Assembly: GCA_914767715.1 (NCBI GenBank)
Contig: OU612068.1
Span: 23,684,001-23,748,000, forward strand
Length of the DNA stretch: 64,000 bases
From: Membranipora membranacea
Lineage: Eukaryota > Bryozoa > Gymnolaemata > Cheilostomatida > Membraniporidae
Reading direction: 5' to 3'
The translations under genes were made by a program, and so were the position numbers. The notes under the pieces are model-generated. The model made no database searches, was not told the DNA's origin, and was given only the letters and a program-made list of their open reading frames with translations. Numbering within the stretch: position 1 is the first letter of the stretch; each line of letters starts with the position of its first letter. Shown piece by piece: positions 22,557-34,400 of the stretch.

Positions 22557-25500
22557 CTAGCTTTTTAAATGTTTTGACTCGGAGCTGTTGGTACTGGGAC
22601 GATGTTTTATATTATGAGGATTCTTTCTCTCCAGTAACTGATCGGGTTCATCTGTTTGAGCCGGGTCATCATAAATAGTGGAGATGATTGGCTCGTCTGA
22701 CCTTCTCTTTCTGCTTCCAGGTGGTATGAATCTGGCTATCTTCTCACCATAAAACCTGAAATATATTGACTTGTGATTTGAATCTAAATCGAGTGTAATG
22801 TCAAGAAATTAAGAAAGAAAATTGACGATGTGACTTGAATCATAGCTTCTGTTCAGCCGAATTTGAAGAGAGAGAGAGAGGTAGATGGTGTTGCCACCAA
22901 CGGTGCTGCGAGAACAAGACAAGAAAAAGACATAAATGATTTACGACAATGAGGCTGCTTAATCATGGATCACCTGACTATAATGTTGTCTTACCCAAAT
23001 CCTCTTTTGTCACGAGGATGCTGCCCACCAGTGTCTATGATATGAGCTCTTCCTTTATTGTCCTTGCCGACACCCTGACCTTCATGCCATCCTTGATTTT
23101 GTAATAGCTCCCGACCTTTGCCCTGAAATGTAAGACGGGGTTCGTATAGGAAGGAGTAACCTGAGATTCGATTTAATATTTGCCCTTTTATTACAAATTT
23201 AGATCAGGGAAGTAGGCGATGTGATATGACAATTAGCACCTAACAAGTACGATGAACCAACAGACTAATTATGCAATAGGTAGAGAAATAAGATAGTCAA
23301 GTGGTAATCAGCGCTTAACAGAACATCAACTCGGTCAATCTGTGATACCGTCACACACGTTAATTTGGAATATTATTTACACATAGCCTGTTAACAGCTT
23401 GCTTTAGTTCAAACATGTAATTTACAAGTTGCCCACTGTCTAACTCCGACTGGCCTGGCTTGGAACAGTGCCAAAATCAGACACAGTGAAGCGTGACTCA
23501 AAACTTACCCTTGTATGTTTCTCGAAAGCCCCGATAGGTTTATCGAATGATGATAGTTCTTCTAGATGAGCGATGTCATCGCGAACACGCTTCTCCTTCC
23601 TCATCTTGATGAAATCTCTAGCATCTTTATCTCCTGTGCCTGGCTCATAGTACTCACTCATATCCACATCCCAATCATCAGCTGTCTGCTCATCAAAATC
23701 TTATTCAATAAAAAAACACTTAAATGTAGGCTACATTGTTCTACCTAGGTACTAAAAGGTACGCTGTTCTATAGTGATGGCAAATTGTCAGATTTTGCTG
23801 AGACAGGACGAGACCGAGACAGCAACAAAATTTGAGACGAGACCGAGACATATATTGGTGCCGATAAAATTGAAAACTGCCACTTTTTTGGTGTTTTTTT
23901 GGTTTTTTAGTTTCAAAAAACTCAAAAACCGTGGCAAAACAGTGTTTATAATGAACAAGTCTCAACATATATCAAGAGTGTCTGTCTCGACGAGACAAGT
24001 CTCACAACACCGGGACCGAGACTTTGTCATCACTACTGTTCTAACTCTACTATCTTGCATGAGCAGAGCAATAATGAATTTGTTTAACATGTAAATGATA
24101 TCAGGATATAAACACATGATGCCTGGTGGGTTATTTGATAAAATATAATTGAGCTCAAATGGCACACATTATCACTAGTTCAGGTGTGACAGCCTGCCAA
24201 GGCTACCAGGGCCAAGGCTACCAGGGCCAAGGCTACCTGCCAAGGCTACCAGGGCCTTTGAGTGGCTGCCAAGTGGCAACCTGTGACTGTCACCTAGGCA
24301 GTCTAACAGGCTTGGGATAACTGCTATAACCAAGTGTCATTTATGTCATGGGTGATCTTCATAATAAATACTACCATCATTTTTAGGAAACAGTTTATGA
24401 ATTTGAAAAGTTTTCATAATTAGAAGTTGCCTTTTCAATGTCAGAGAGAAGATAACCCACACATGAGATTAATTTAAGTTGAAATATCAATAATTTCAAT
24501 TTCAGTGGTGACAACAGAGCAAGTAACATACATGACTCTAATAATGAAACGAAGTGTAAATACAAAACCTGCCAACCAATTTGGGGGTTTAGAGAGCTGA
24601 GAGATTGGAATCCACAAATAAGCCTGATGGGATGAGGCTTGAACACTATAAGTAATGCTGCAATTCAGGTAAATGTTTGCTTTAAATGGTGGACTGAGGA
24701 AGAATTCATCCTGTGTTACTAAACACACCCATGATGAGATAAAAATGTAGCCCTCTTGGTAAAATCTCAGCCACCAATAGAATCAACATACCTCCTTCTA
24801 GCTGTTTCCAGTACTGAGCATCAGTATAGAAGACAAGACCGGAGCCCCCCTTTTCCCATTTGAGCTCTATTTTCTCTTCAAAAAGCCTCTCCTTATTACG
24901 CTCAATGTTAGTCGGGTCATCATGGAATGCTTCGTGCCGATCCCATTCTTCTGTCTCACCGTCCGACTCATTCTGCTCCTGATTAAAAGTAATTATGACA
25001 ATAATAAATTAATCATTGACCCATCAGAGAATTTATCACAACTTGATTATCAATCAGACTATGAATGATCATCTCCAAGCAATTCTATCAGAGATATTTG
25101 GAGAAAAAAAACATTCTTCAAATACATATACACTAGAATGCTTGGATTATTTGGTTTGGTTTAAATCACTAAATCCAAAGAATGCCTATAGTAAATAGCT
25201 TGAGATGAGTTATTAGACCGGTAGGACCACAACCAGAGAAGACAAACACTATACATCTTGTTAAAATCAATCTAATAAACCTAGCAACCTCAAACTTTGG
25301 ATTTTGTAGTGTAAGATACATTTGATATTTGATTGGGTGAGTGTATCTAAATACCTTCTGTAGTCTGCGGTCTGCAGCTTTAGTTTTCTCTTTTTCTGTT
25401 CTCAGGTCTCTCCTAGCCCGATCTCTGTCCCTCTCAAGTCTGCCAATGTGTAACCTCTCCTGTATGTAGCCCTCGTGATCCAGTATCTTCTGTCTGAGCG

Positions 25501-28500
25501 CTGTGTGGGCCGGACCAGATAACTGGGGTGTCTCTGCAAAGTGTTTACTGGTGGAACTGGAAGCTGAATCTAGTGTCACCTAAATAAACAAAATTTTCAA
25601 TTGTAGCTCATTTTCTCACACTAATCTTCGATTGTCTATTTGAGTTATTATATAGTTGCGCAGTGAAAATTTGTATAGTTACTGAGCTCAGTCAGCAAGC
25701 CACATAGTGTAATCCCGTTAGAAGTTTTATCTCCAATAAGTATTGGTTAATCTAAGTTAATCTGAGTGAGAATCGTATACTCAGCCAAATCATTAATTCG
25801 AATAACCTACTCCCATTGAGTGGATTTGCTGGTGCCTTTCATGAATTCATGCAAATATTATCTGTTCGCAAAATACCTTCGTATTCGGACATGTCATAAA
25901 CCAATGATAAGTTCTTGCTATTTTCAATCTTGAGTTCATAACTTGGAAAACAAAAATCACAGCAGAACTTTTTTATCTTATAGTGTAATGGAATGTATTT
26001 TTTGATTCCATAACATCTCTTACAAGCCAAGTAAGGGGCCTCTGATAGAAAAGGAATCGAGTCGATCAAAAAGGTTAATGATCTATTATCATCTTTAAAC
26101 CCATCAGTTTTTTTGCTGTTTGCGGCAAGCAAATTGAAAGATCAATTTTCAGTAAGTTGAGACTTTTTTCTTTCAGAAAATGTATTGCTTGGCTAGATAT
26201 CTGACACTTGAAAAATGTTTGGGTGCACCGTTGCACCAGAATTGCCCAATACCAACACTGAAATTTAAAAACGTCGATTTATTTATTGCCATAAAAATTG
26301 TAAAAAAGGCTTAATTGAATAAGACCTCAGACACAGACAGACCCACAGAATGAGGGATCATGCTACCAGTTGCACTGTGTAGAGTTCATGTGTCTTATTT
26401 GAAGTTGTTTCAGTATTACATCTGATTGCATAGTGGTAACGCGCAGTTAGACTCAGCGCACATAGAGAAACAAACAGATCACTGTTTCATGTAGCGGACA
26501 TCACTACAGAACATCATGAGTCTTGTTTGTTAATTGTTATGAGAGATGCAACGAGATACTCGAAGGTCACAAGAAAAGAGAGAAAGGTAAGAAAATTTAT
26601 TCTGTCCTTCTCTGAAAAGACTCCATTTCAAACATTATCTGTAAACATCGGCATTGGCTATGAAAGTAGTATTATCACTATCAAAGCGTTTCAAAGCTTA
26701 AATGGATGAAATGGTGCTCATAGAATCGAAATTATTTATAACAAGGTGCAGAGCTTACCCTGGCTGATTTGGGGTAATCAAATGGTACACTGCTGTAATA
26801 CTTTCCTCCTTTCTTCTTAAACTTCAGGCCTAACTTCTTTACTATGATAGGTGGTAGCCTACAGGCATTTATCAATTTTAAGAAGTAGGATTCTGGCGTC
26901 CCAATGTTACCCTGTAAAATAAATAAATTGCTAAATTCAAACAAAGACAGAGTTGCTAAGAAACATTGGAAACAGCTCACACGGTCTGATGTTAGCTCAT
27001 CTCTTCAAATAAGTGATAATACTGAGCAGACAATTCCAGATTTTGAATCTCGGCAACAAAGGTTTATCAGGGAGTTTGTCAAAAAAGTCCCTGGTTATAT
27101 ACAAGTGATACATGTTGATAAATTTCACAACTCGTTGGAATGAAGAGGGGGATAAATCTCTCTTTGTGCAAAAAATTTGGTATTTCATACATAACACTAG
27201 ATGCATAACAACCTTGGGCATCAGATCTGGAGGATTCATCTCTTTAAACTCAAGAATATCCTTATATGGCATGTAAAGTTTCCCTTTCTCCCTATTTGTG
27301 TCGGTTGAAGAGATCGAATAGTCATCTGCAATGTCATCAATTGACTGTGATGGGTTTTCTGAAATGAATCATAAAGAAAATAAGTCAGATAATCTATTAT
27401 AATATAATAACTTGTGAAAGGCTGCAGCTCCTCAGCTTTCAGAGTGTGAGAATATTATATGACGTATGAGAAGAAAATAGATACATATTTTTGTAAAACA
27501 CACAATGAAATAAAACATGTAGAAAAAATGCCATTGTACAATGTTGGTGATGGAAATTGGAATGACTATATGGATGGTGAACAGATAGAACGTGCTTGCT
27601 AACCTTTTACACAAATGACTGGATATATGTGACACTGGGTAGGAAGGTCAGTGCCGTGTTCATCTTTCCAATGGTACAGATGGTACGCAGATCTCAGTCT
27701 ATGATAACAGCTAAGTTTACATTTCACGATGCAGCAACAAGACACCTGGGATGCCTCCTCTTTTTCTAAAAAGAACATGTGAAATGTAAAGGAGGTTCGT
27801 ATAATTATTGCACATTTATTTCGTTGCCGGTAAGATGATTATTTTCAAGCAAAAACCAAAAACACTACATATGATGGGAAATATCTAAAACAACAAATAA
27901 TTACGAAAGCAAACTATGGCATCAAGTGACTGTTACGCCTTGGTACAACCAGGAGACTTCACAACTATGTTACAATTACAACCTCCCTCACCTGCCGTCA
28001 TCATCATCTCTCCTGCCTTTTTCAACAATCTTACCTCAAAGTACATGGAACATATAGCTTCACCTTTCGGCGCAACGGGGTGTGCCCCATTTGTTTCAGT
28101 TTAAAGTCAGACTGTTTGTCAGCTTCCTAACATATAGCTATCATTTATGGTTGTTTAGTAGTGTTATATCCTATCAGCATCAACATTTCTAGGGAGAAAG
28201 ATGATTTGAAACAACTATGATGAGGCATATATAGAGATGGGTTATCTTCTTGCAGCAGTCGTATTATCATGGATGATGAACTTCTGTCAATGACTTTTTC
28301 ATTGTAAGCTGCAGAGGGTTCGCTTTCTGCGTTCACCTTAAAAAATCCTTAGCGGTAGGGACACTCTGTTTTTTTTTCTTCGGTTTTTGTAGCTGGATTG
28401 GGAGCGGGCCTCAATAATACAACGCAGGCTTCCCTTGATGTTCTTTATAAACCTGATTGGAAGTGCCTCTATAAAAGTTTGATGGAGTCACTTAACTTGT

Positions 28501-29514
28501 ATTATTATTATTATCTGCAAGCTCCCACATAGTGTCGGCATATTAAAGTATTGGTCTGCAGAGACTTGCTTATGCAAATACAGCTTTCTCCAGTGCCCAA
28601 TAGCGGGTGTAAATCACACAGCCTAGTCATCTGTTTGTTGTCCTGTTGTGCAAACTCCAGGATGGTCTAGAACAAGTTTGTTCCCTCTGTGGTGGCGGAG
28701 GAATATCAAAAACATCGAGTATTTAGGCGCCACGCTTCATTACCTGACTTTTGCAGTATCCCTCCGCCACCACAGAGAGAACAAACTGAACTTCTTCTAA
28801 GGTTGGTCTGTACCTATTGTACTCCTAGTAAAGTAATCTTCTTGACACATCAGATCAGACATACGCAGAGTCTTGACCTGACAGGAACGACTCTTCATCA
28901 GAACTGTTATCGATTCCAGAATGCAGGAGCTTGTTAATATCATAGAGTCTTGCCTTTCATTTTACAGCTTGTGGAAGATCATTTATGTAAATGAGAAACA
29001 GTACAGTGTGAGGCCAATTACCAATACCCATGGTGCATAACGGTAATAGACGAGGAGGTCTATGGGGACTTAACCTCTCAGTGTTACAATTGTAATTTCT
29101 GTTACCTAAACTTTTAATCCAGTTAACAAGCTTAAAACAACGATTCCTTCTAACTCTCTATCTTACCATTCAAAGGGGATATGTATGGCACCTTGTTAAA
29201 TGCTGAGGCCCTTTGGAGTTGGCTGGTTGAGCTTTTAGGACTTCTTTCACAAAAAGTTATAGACTTTTATATTCCTACTCACCCTCAATTTGTTCCTGGT
29301 CTTCCTTACTATCATCCCCTTTCTCACATTTTGCAGCAGCAGCACCACTTTCTGAGTCACTATTTTTGTTCATTGGACGGTGTCTGTAGTGGAACATTGT
29401 GAAATTCTCTTGTTGACAGAGTTCTCCAAAGAAGTTTCTCATTGATATTGAGTGGAAACTTGCTGGAACATTGAATATCATGGCAAAAACTTGCTTAGAA
29501 TGGGAGCTCATCAT
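22557..29514 (-). CDS. GPATCH3: G-patch domain-containing protein 3 (GPATCH3), 540 aa
   Basis: Nine exons: 29283-29514, 27604-27765, 27213-27358, 26759-26911, 25355-25579, 24792-24978, 23509-23699, 22995-23122, 22557-22755. Phases join exactly into 540 codons plus TAG; human GPATCH3 has 525. Recognised blocks, in order: the N-terminal FHYRHRP region, the cysteine cluster SCCCIV, LNPPVLMP-like MNPPDLMPKGNIGTP, CRLPP, the conserved LKWEKGGSGLVFYTDAQYW and EGDFDEQTADDWDVDMS, then the G-patch proper (GWHEGQGVGKDNKG, GQHPRDKRGFG; residues about 433-480) and the tail motif ISTIYDDP. Exon 5 (residues 231-306) adds a charged RDRDRARRDLR stretch that looks lineage-specific. Family knowledge: a nuclear and cytoplasmic protein; G-patches usually activate DEAH-box helicases, and the vertebrate protein dampens RIG-I/VISA signalling. 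Start: first Met of the frame. Confidence 0.95.
23772..24035. mobile_element. hAT-type MITE with 8-bp target duplication
   Basis: The element begins TAGTGATGGCAAA and ends TTTGTCATCACTA (inverted termini). It is flanked on both sides by CTGTTCTA (23764-23771 and 24036-24043). An 8-bp duplication with such ends is the signature of hAT elements. Subterminal GAGACGAGACCGAGAC motifs occur at both ends. It has no coding capacity and lies in GPATCH3 intron 6. Confidence 0.88.
24195..24257. repeat. Short tandem repeat, about 16-bp unit, four copies
   Basis: Repeated GCCAAGGCTACCAGG units lie in GPATCH3 intron 6; the third copy is shortened. Confidence 0.85.
28669..28798. mobile_element. Small palindromic MITE-like element, copy 1
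   Basis: The left arm AGAACAAGTTTGTTCCCTCT, followed by GTGGTGGCGGAGG, recurs inverted at the right end (CCTCCGCCACCACAGAG, then GAACAAACT). It lies in GPATCH3 intron 1. A second copy at 56535-56626 shows that it is dispersed. Confidence 0.75.
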
Positions 29515-31395
29515 GACAACTAAAAGTGTGATTTGTGATTTCAGATTTCAACTTATGGCCTTGACATAGCCTCATATATGATAATTAGGAACAGTGACGA
29601 GTGTTGTGCAAAAATCACCTAGATATCTCATGTCAACTATCCAGGATTATGAGCTAAATTTGAGTGTATCAGTGGTTTTGTAAATCATTGACAAAACAAC
29701 TCCTTACATGATTTTAAAGGGTTCTCTTTGAGCAGTGATCTATATTGACTTTCTCCACGAGACAGTCAGTCAAGTCAACGGCACATCAGTGATATAGCTG
29801 GAAGCTAAGGAAAAATATGATGATGTAAAGCACAATTGCATAGCCTGTAAATTGAGATAAATATGACCAAAGTGATTAAATTACGTCCATCATTGAAGAT
29901 TTACGTATTCAATCAATGTAAAAGTATCTCATTTCTCTGGCTTATCAACATATGTAATTCCTCTAGAGGAAATTATTTTACAAAGAATGCGCCTCACTAA
30001 CAGCACGCTGTTTTAGCATGAAAAACATAATATGCCTACATATCATCAATGTGAAAGGCACTTTCGTCCCATCTATGCTTGTGGACTCAGGGAAGATAAT
30101 ACAAGATTGCACTCCGTCAACATATGAGATTATGAGCGCATTGGAAATCTACAAAAAATGTAGGTTTATGATTGGAACTGGGCGAGTTTGAAGAGCATGA
30201 TTCGAAAATAGGTCGGGGAGAAGATAACTTTAGGCAGAATGATAAAGAGGATTGTGGCATATTTAGATTTGTCACATTATTTATTGTATTTACATGTACA
30301 ATAACGTCATAAATTCCCTTGATATAGGCACAGGTTTCTGATATATTAGAAGAATTGAACAGAAAGAAAAAAATATCTACCTGGGTACATCACTATAGCC
30401 TTCTTGTAATGATATTATCCTAAAACAACATAGAAATATAATGTCCATGCATTGTTACAATAACACAATTAAATAAAATCCACTGTCTGTTCTTAAAACA
30501 TTTAGGAAAAAAATCATGAGCACTTTTATATCTGCTATCGGCATTTCTAAATCATGAAAATTTAGATTCAATATTAGTTTCAAATACTCATGTCGCCTCA
30601 ATTAAACATACTATGGAGATTGATAGCAAAATATTTCGAAATGGAAGTTCAGCTTGGACAAAAAATTTGGTAATATTATATATCTTGAGTGAAAGCCAAA
30701 GTCATCGCAAATATTCATAATTAATAAGCAACTATTCGAACGATGATTCAATAAATAACAGCGCTAGTGTTTGAGCCCTAATAAGAGAACGAAACATCTT
30801 AATATAAAAATACTAAACAGTGATTTAAACCTGGCACAAAAGTCTCTCCTGTGTTCAAAATGGAGCTACCAGAGCCCATGCAACACCTCAAGGATTCACA
30901 TAAACCACACAAGCTAGCAGTCACCAGTAAGATCAGATAGATATCATTGTTGTAACCCATGCAGCAGGCTCCGAATTAATGCTTTACAAAGAGAAGAAAA
31001 CTAACACAATTTCGCACCATTCTAACTGAAGGGACATAAATAATATAATGTGCGCAGTAGAAGTGAAAATATGCCCAATGTTAGACAGAATGTCACATGG
31101 TCTCTTTACAATGATGTTTGAAGATGTTATGATATAAAAATAAACATGACAGTTGATGGCAAGGCTCTAAATCCCTCCCACATCACCATCCGATACGCAT
31201 ACATGTAGTAGTGGTAATGGCATCTTATCAAATTATCAGCGATGAGAAGTGTTTAGACATGGCTTGGTGGACAAGTAATTTGTTCCAAAGGAGAAGAGAA
31301 AAAAAGTTATGTGTAGAAAAGAGGCGGCAACTTTTCCAACTTGGCAGTCTTGGGCTGTAGAAGGAGAGAGTATGTTAATATAGAGTAATATTTTG
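29515..31395. other. Spacer between GPATCH3 and GRK2
   Basis: No gene recognised. It should hold the GPATCH3 promoter next to 29514. AT-rich, with only short frames. Confidence 0.4.
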
Positions 31396-31401
31396 TTTAT
31401 T
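31396..31401 (-). promoter_or_regulatory. Polyadenylation signal of the GRK2-type kinase gene
   Basis: AATAAA on the minus strand about 49 bases after the stop codon. Its position fits a short 3' UTR. Confidence 0.45.
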
Positions 31402-31449
31402 TGGCCGTGACTCCTTCCCTTATATTCTGAATTATGACTAGATTATCAG

Positions 31450-34400
31450 TTAGAGAAGCCCTTTTTTATTCATTGTTGCCATTATCTGTGTTGATTTCAG
31501 GAAGGCATTCAGAATCTCCTCTTTCCATTGTGTCAACAATATCCGGTCCTAAAAGTATGAAAACAATTGTCATGCGCAAAGGCTGAATTGTTGCCATATC
31601 GCTATGTTGCTGACGGCAAGACAACAATTAATCATCACCAAAGAGGCTGCACAATCTATGATCTATGGTCAGTTTTCCTAGAGTTGCCTTCTCCAGATAG
31701 ATACTCTGTCACCAAGTCAGCATAAGAAAATGATTTGCTTTATTTTGAGACCATTTTATCGTGTGTTATAAATTATTTGACAGTTGGCATTTGCACTGTA
31801 GAAATGGTTTTTAGATCTGGTTTGCAAGCCAATCTCTCTCAATTTTAGTGACACAAATCCTTGATGTTCCATCAACAAATCTATTAGCTTTTGCACAACG
31901 TAATTTTCGAAACTATGTGTCGTGTGTTTTCGATGATGTAGATGCTGAATTTGGAAGAATTTTAAACATTCATAGATGATTCTCCGGATGAATTTTCCTT
32001 AGCTATGTGTGATGGATAATTAAGTACTAGAATTGAAACAGGATTATGAATTTATACGATTATAATGAATTTATACAATTATAATGAATTTATACAATTA
32101 TAATGAATTTATACGATTATAATGAATTTCTTATAATGAATGGTAATTCTAGCTCAGTAATACTTACTGCAGAAGTTATGTGAATTCGTTGATCATTGTT
32201 TTTGAGATGAATTAAAATACAGTCTACTTTGTTCATCTTCTGAAACTCACGCCATACCTCCCTGATATCCAACATGGATATCAACTACAAAATAAATGTT
32301 CAACTCAATCTCTCAAATGGGTGTATCTCCATATACGTATCAAAAAACACATAAAACAGTTGGTATTACTCCATTCTCAAAACTTCCTACTTGCTATATG
32401 ACAGCTTACTCTTAGGAGATAATCATAAACATATAAATACTTTATTTTAGTATTTTTAGTATTTATATGTTTATGGAGATAATACACCTGAGGGTATTGG
32501 GGCTGAAACATTGAATTCCATATCTGGAATAGCATCATTAGCTTTCTTTTGCAAAACAAAGGGCTTTCAAAAATAGCCAGTCCCTAGTAGCAATCTAGAA
32601 ATGCCCTAATCATCGACACTGTACGGGGTATAATTACTGTTTGCAATTTTGTAAACAAGACAATTTCTCAGGCTAATTATTCATGCTACTAGGGACAGCC
32701 AATCAGATAACAGTCAGATGGGTCCCTGTGTTTAGTGTCCTAACCTTATAACGCCATGATACTATTTCCATTCTAAGAGAAGAATCTAATTCAGTGGGCT
32801 GAAACTATCAACCGTAAAAGCTCCCCCATTTGGGACTCGAACGCACAAATCCTGCATCACCGATCGACTGGCAGTTAATAGCAACCGATACACCATCTTG
32901 CCATCTCAGTTAAGAAAGGGTTTATGGTGATTATTACGGAAATGGCAATGAATAAAAAGAAACTACTTTCTTAGTCACAGTAACCTCACCTCCACACCGG
33001 TCTTTCGGTTGATTTGACCATCAGACCTTTTCATGTAGAATTCTAATCTATTAGGATAGAGTTTGAGATGTGTCTTCTGCCATGTTTGAAGGAATGAGTT
33101 ACCTAACTTAGATACCTCTCCTTCTACTATGCAGTCCGTCTGCCCATCTGCAAGAAAATACAGGATAACCCATTACTATCAATCCTACAAGTATGTAGTA
33201 AACATCCAGATTTTCTACTCCATGGATGGATTGGTACATATTGTGAATTATCTTTGGCCGCTTTGTGGATTTGGAACTTAGAAGCATAGAAACAATTTGG
33301 TAACAACAGAAAAAATCATGAGACCTTATAAACAGCTGACATACCGATATGATTTTCGTCGTCGATGTTTCTGCGTCTGCGATCTGTATCATTATTGATG
33401 GCTTCGAATACAGTCTCTGAGACCTCCTGCTGCCACCTCTCCGACACTATCATATTAAAGTCCTTATACTGATCCTGATCCTGCTCTGATAGCTGCCAAA
33501 ATACAAAAACAACATCAGTCAACAAAACATCGGCAGCAGCAACATTTGAATATTCTAGTCACAATATGAACATTGATTTCTTGTTTGTTTCTCATTGTGT
33601 ACTTTTGCAGACCTAAACCATTGCCCTATGTTAATTGCTACAATTCCTATCGAAATTACGGACTTTATGCATCTTGTAGAGTTGTACAAAGGCACGCAGT
33701 ATTTCTGGTTCGGATCTGAGTGGTCATTAAACATAAAGAATATCGATTACGTAAGTATTTCCCTAGAATTAAAGAGTTATGCTTGATCGAGTTTCCAATC
33801 CTCATATCTAGAAAATTAAGCATTTGACTTGGGAGAAATCGCAAACCATTTACCACAGAAGTGTTTTTGGATTCATATTTGGTTTGAAACAGACCTTGAT
33901 GCCTTTTGTGTCTTCCTCGTCGAACGAGCCGATGTCAAAGGCATCAGCAGCATTGACTTCACCACGTGGCGGGATTATAGGTGGAGGTAATTTCTGTAGG
34001 TATACTAGCTGCCAGTCTGTTCCATCAAAGAAAGTATGTTCCTTTACTTCAGATGCTCTGCAATACAAAGAGATCCAACTTAAGCTGCTTTAAGCGGTAG
34101 CCAGTCTATGTCTATGTCTTTTATTTTTAGACATCATTCTGGCCATTGGAAACTCCATGTTTATCGATCATTTATTTTCAACATCAACAAAATATAATAA
34201 TTCTTAAATCTACCCAATTTAGAACACTTTATACCGAAGGTTCAAAGGGATTTAGTTGCATCTTACACAGTATTTGAGAGACTTCATCTTAATTTTTAAT
34301 GATTTTGATTCCAAATTGTCATCAGCAGAGGATCAGATATTGTGAATAATATAGTCCACCCTTATTTAATTGCTAAGACATCATAGAGGAGTAAAGAAGT

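Noticed and set aside
28145-28336. Minus frame with a plausible acceptor, considered as a GPATCH3 exon
   Set aside because: The exons ending at 29283 and starting at 27765 join directly in phase 1 and follow the human protein without it.
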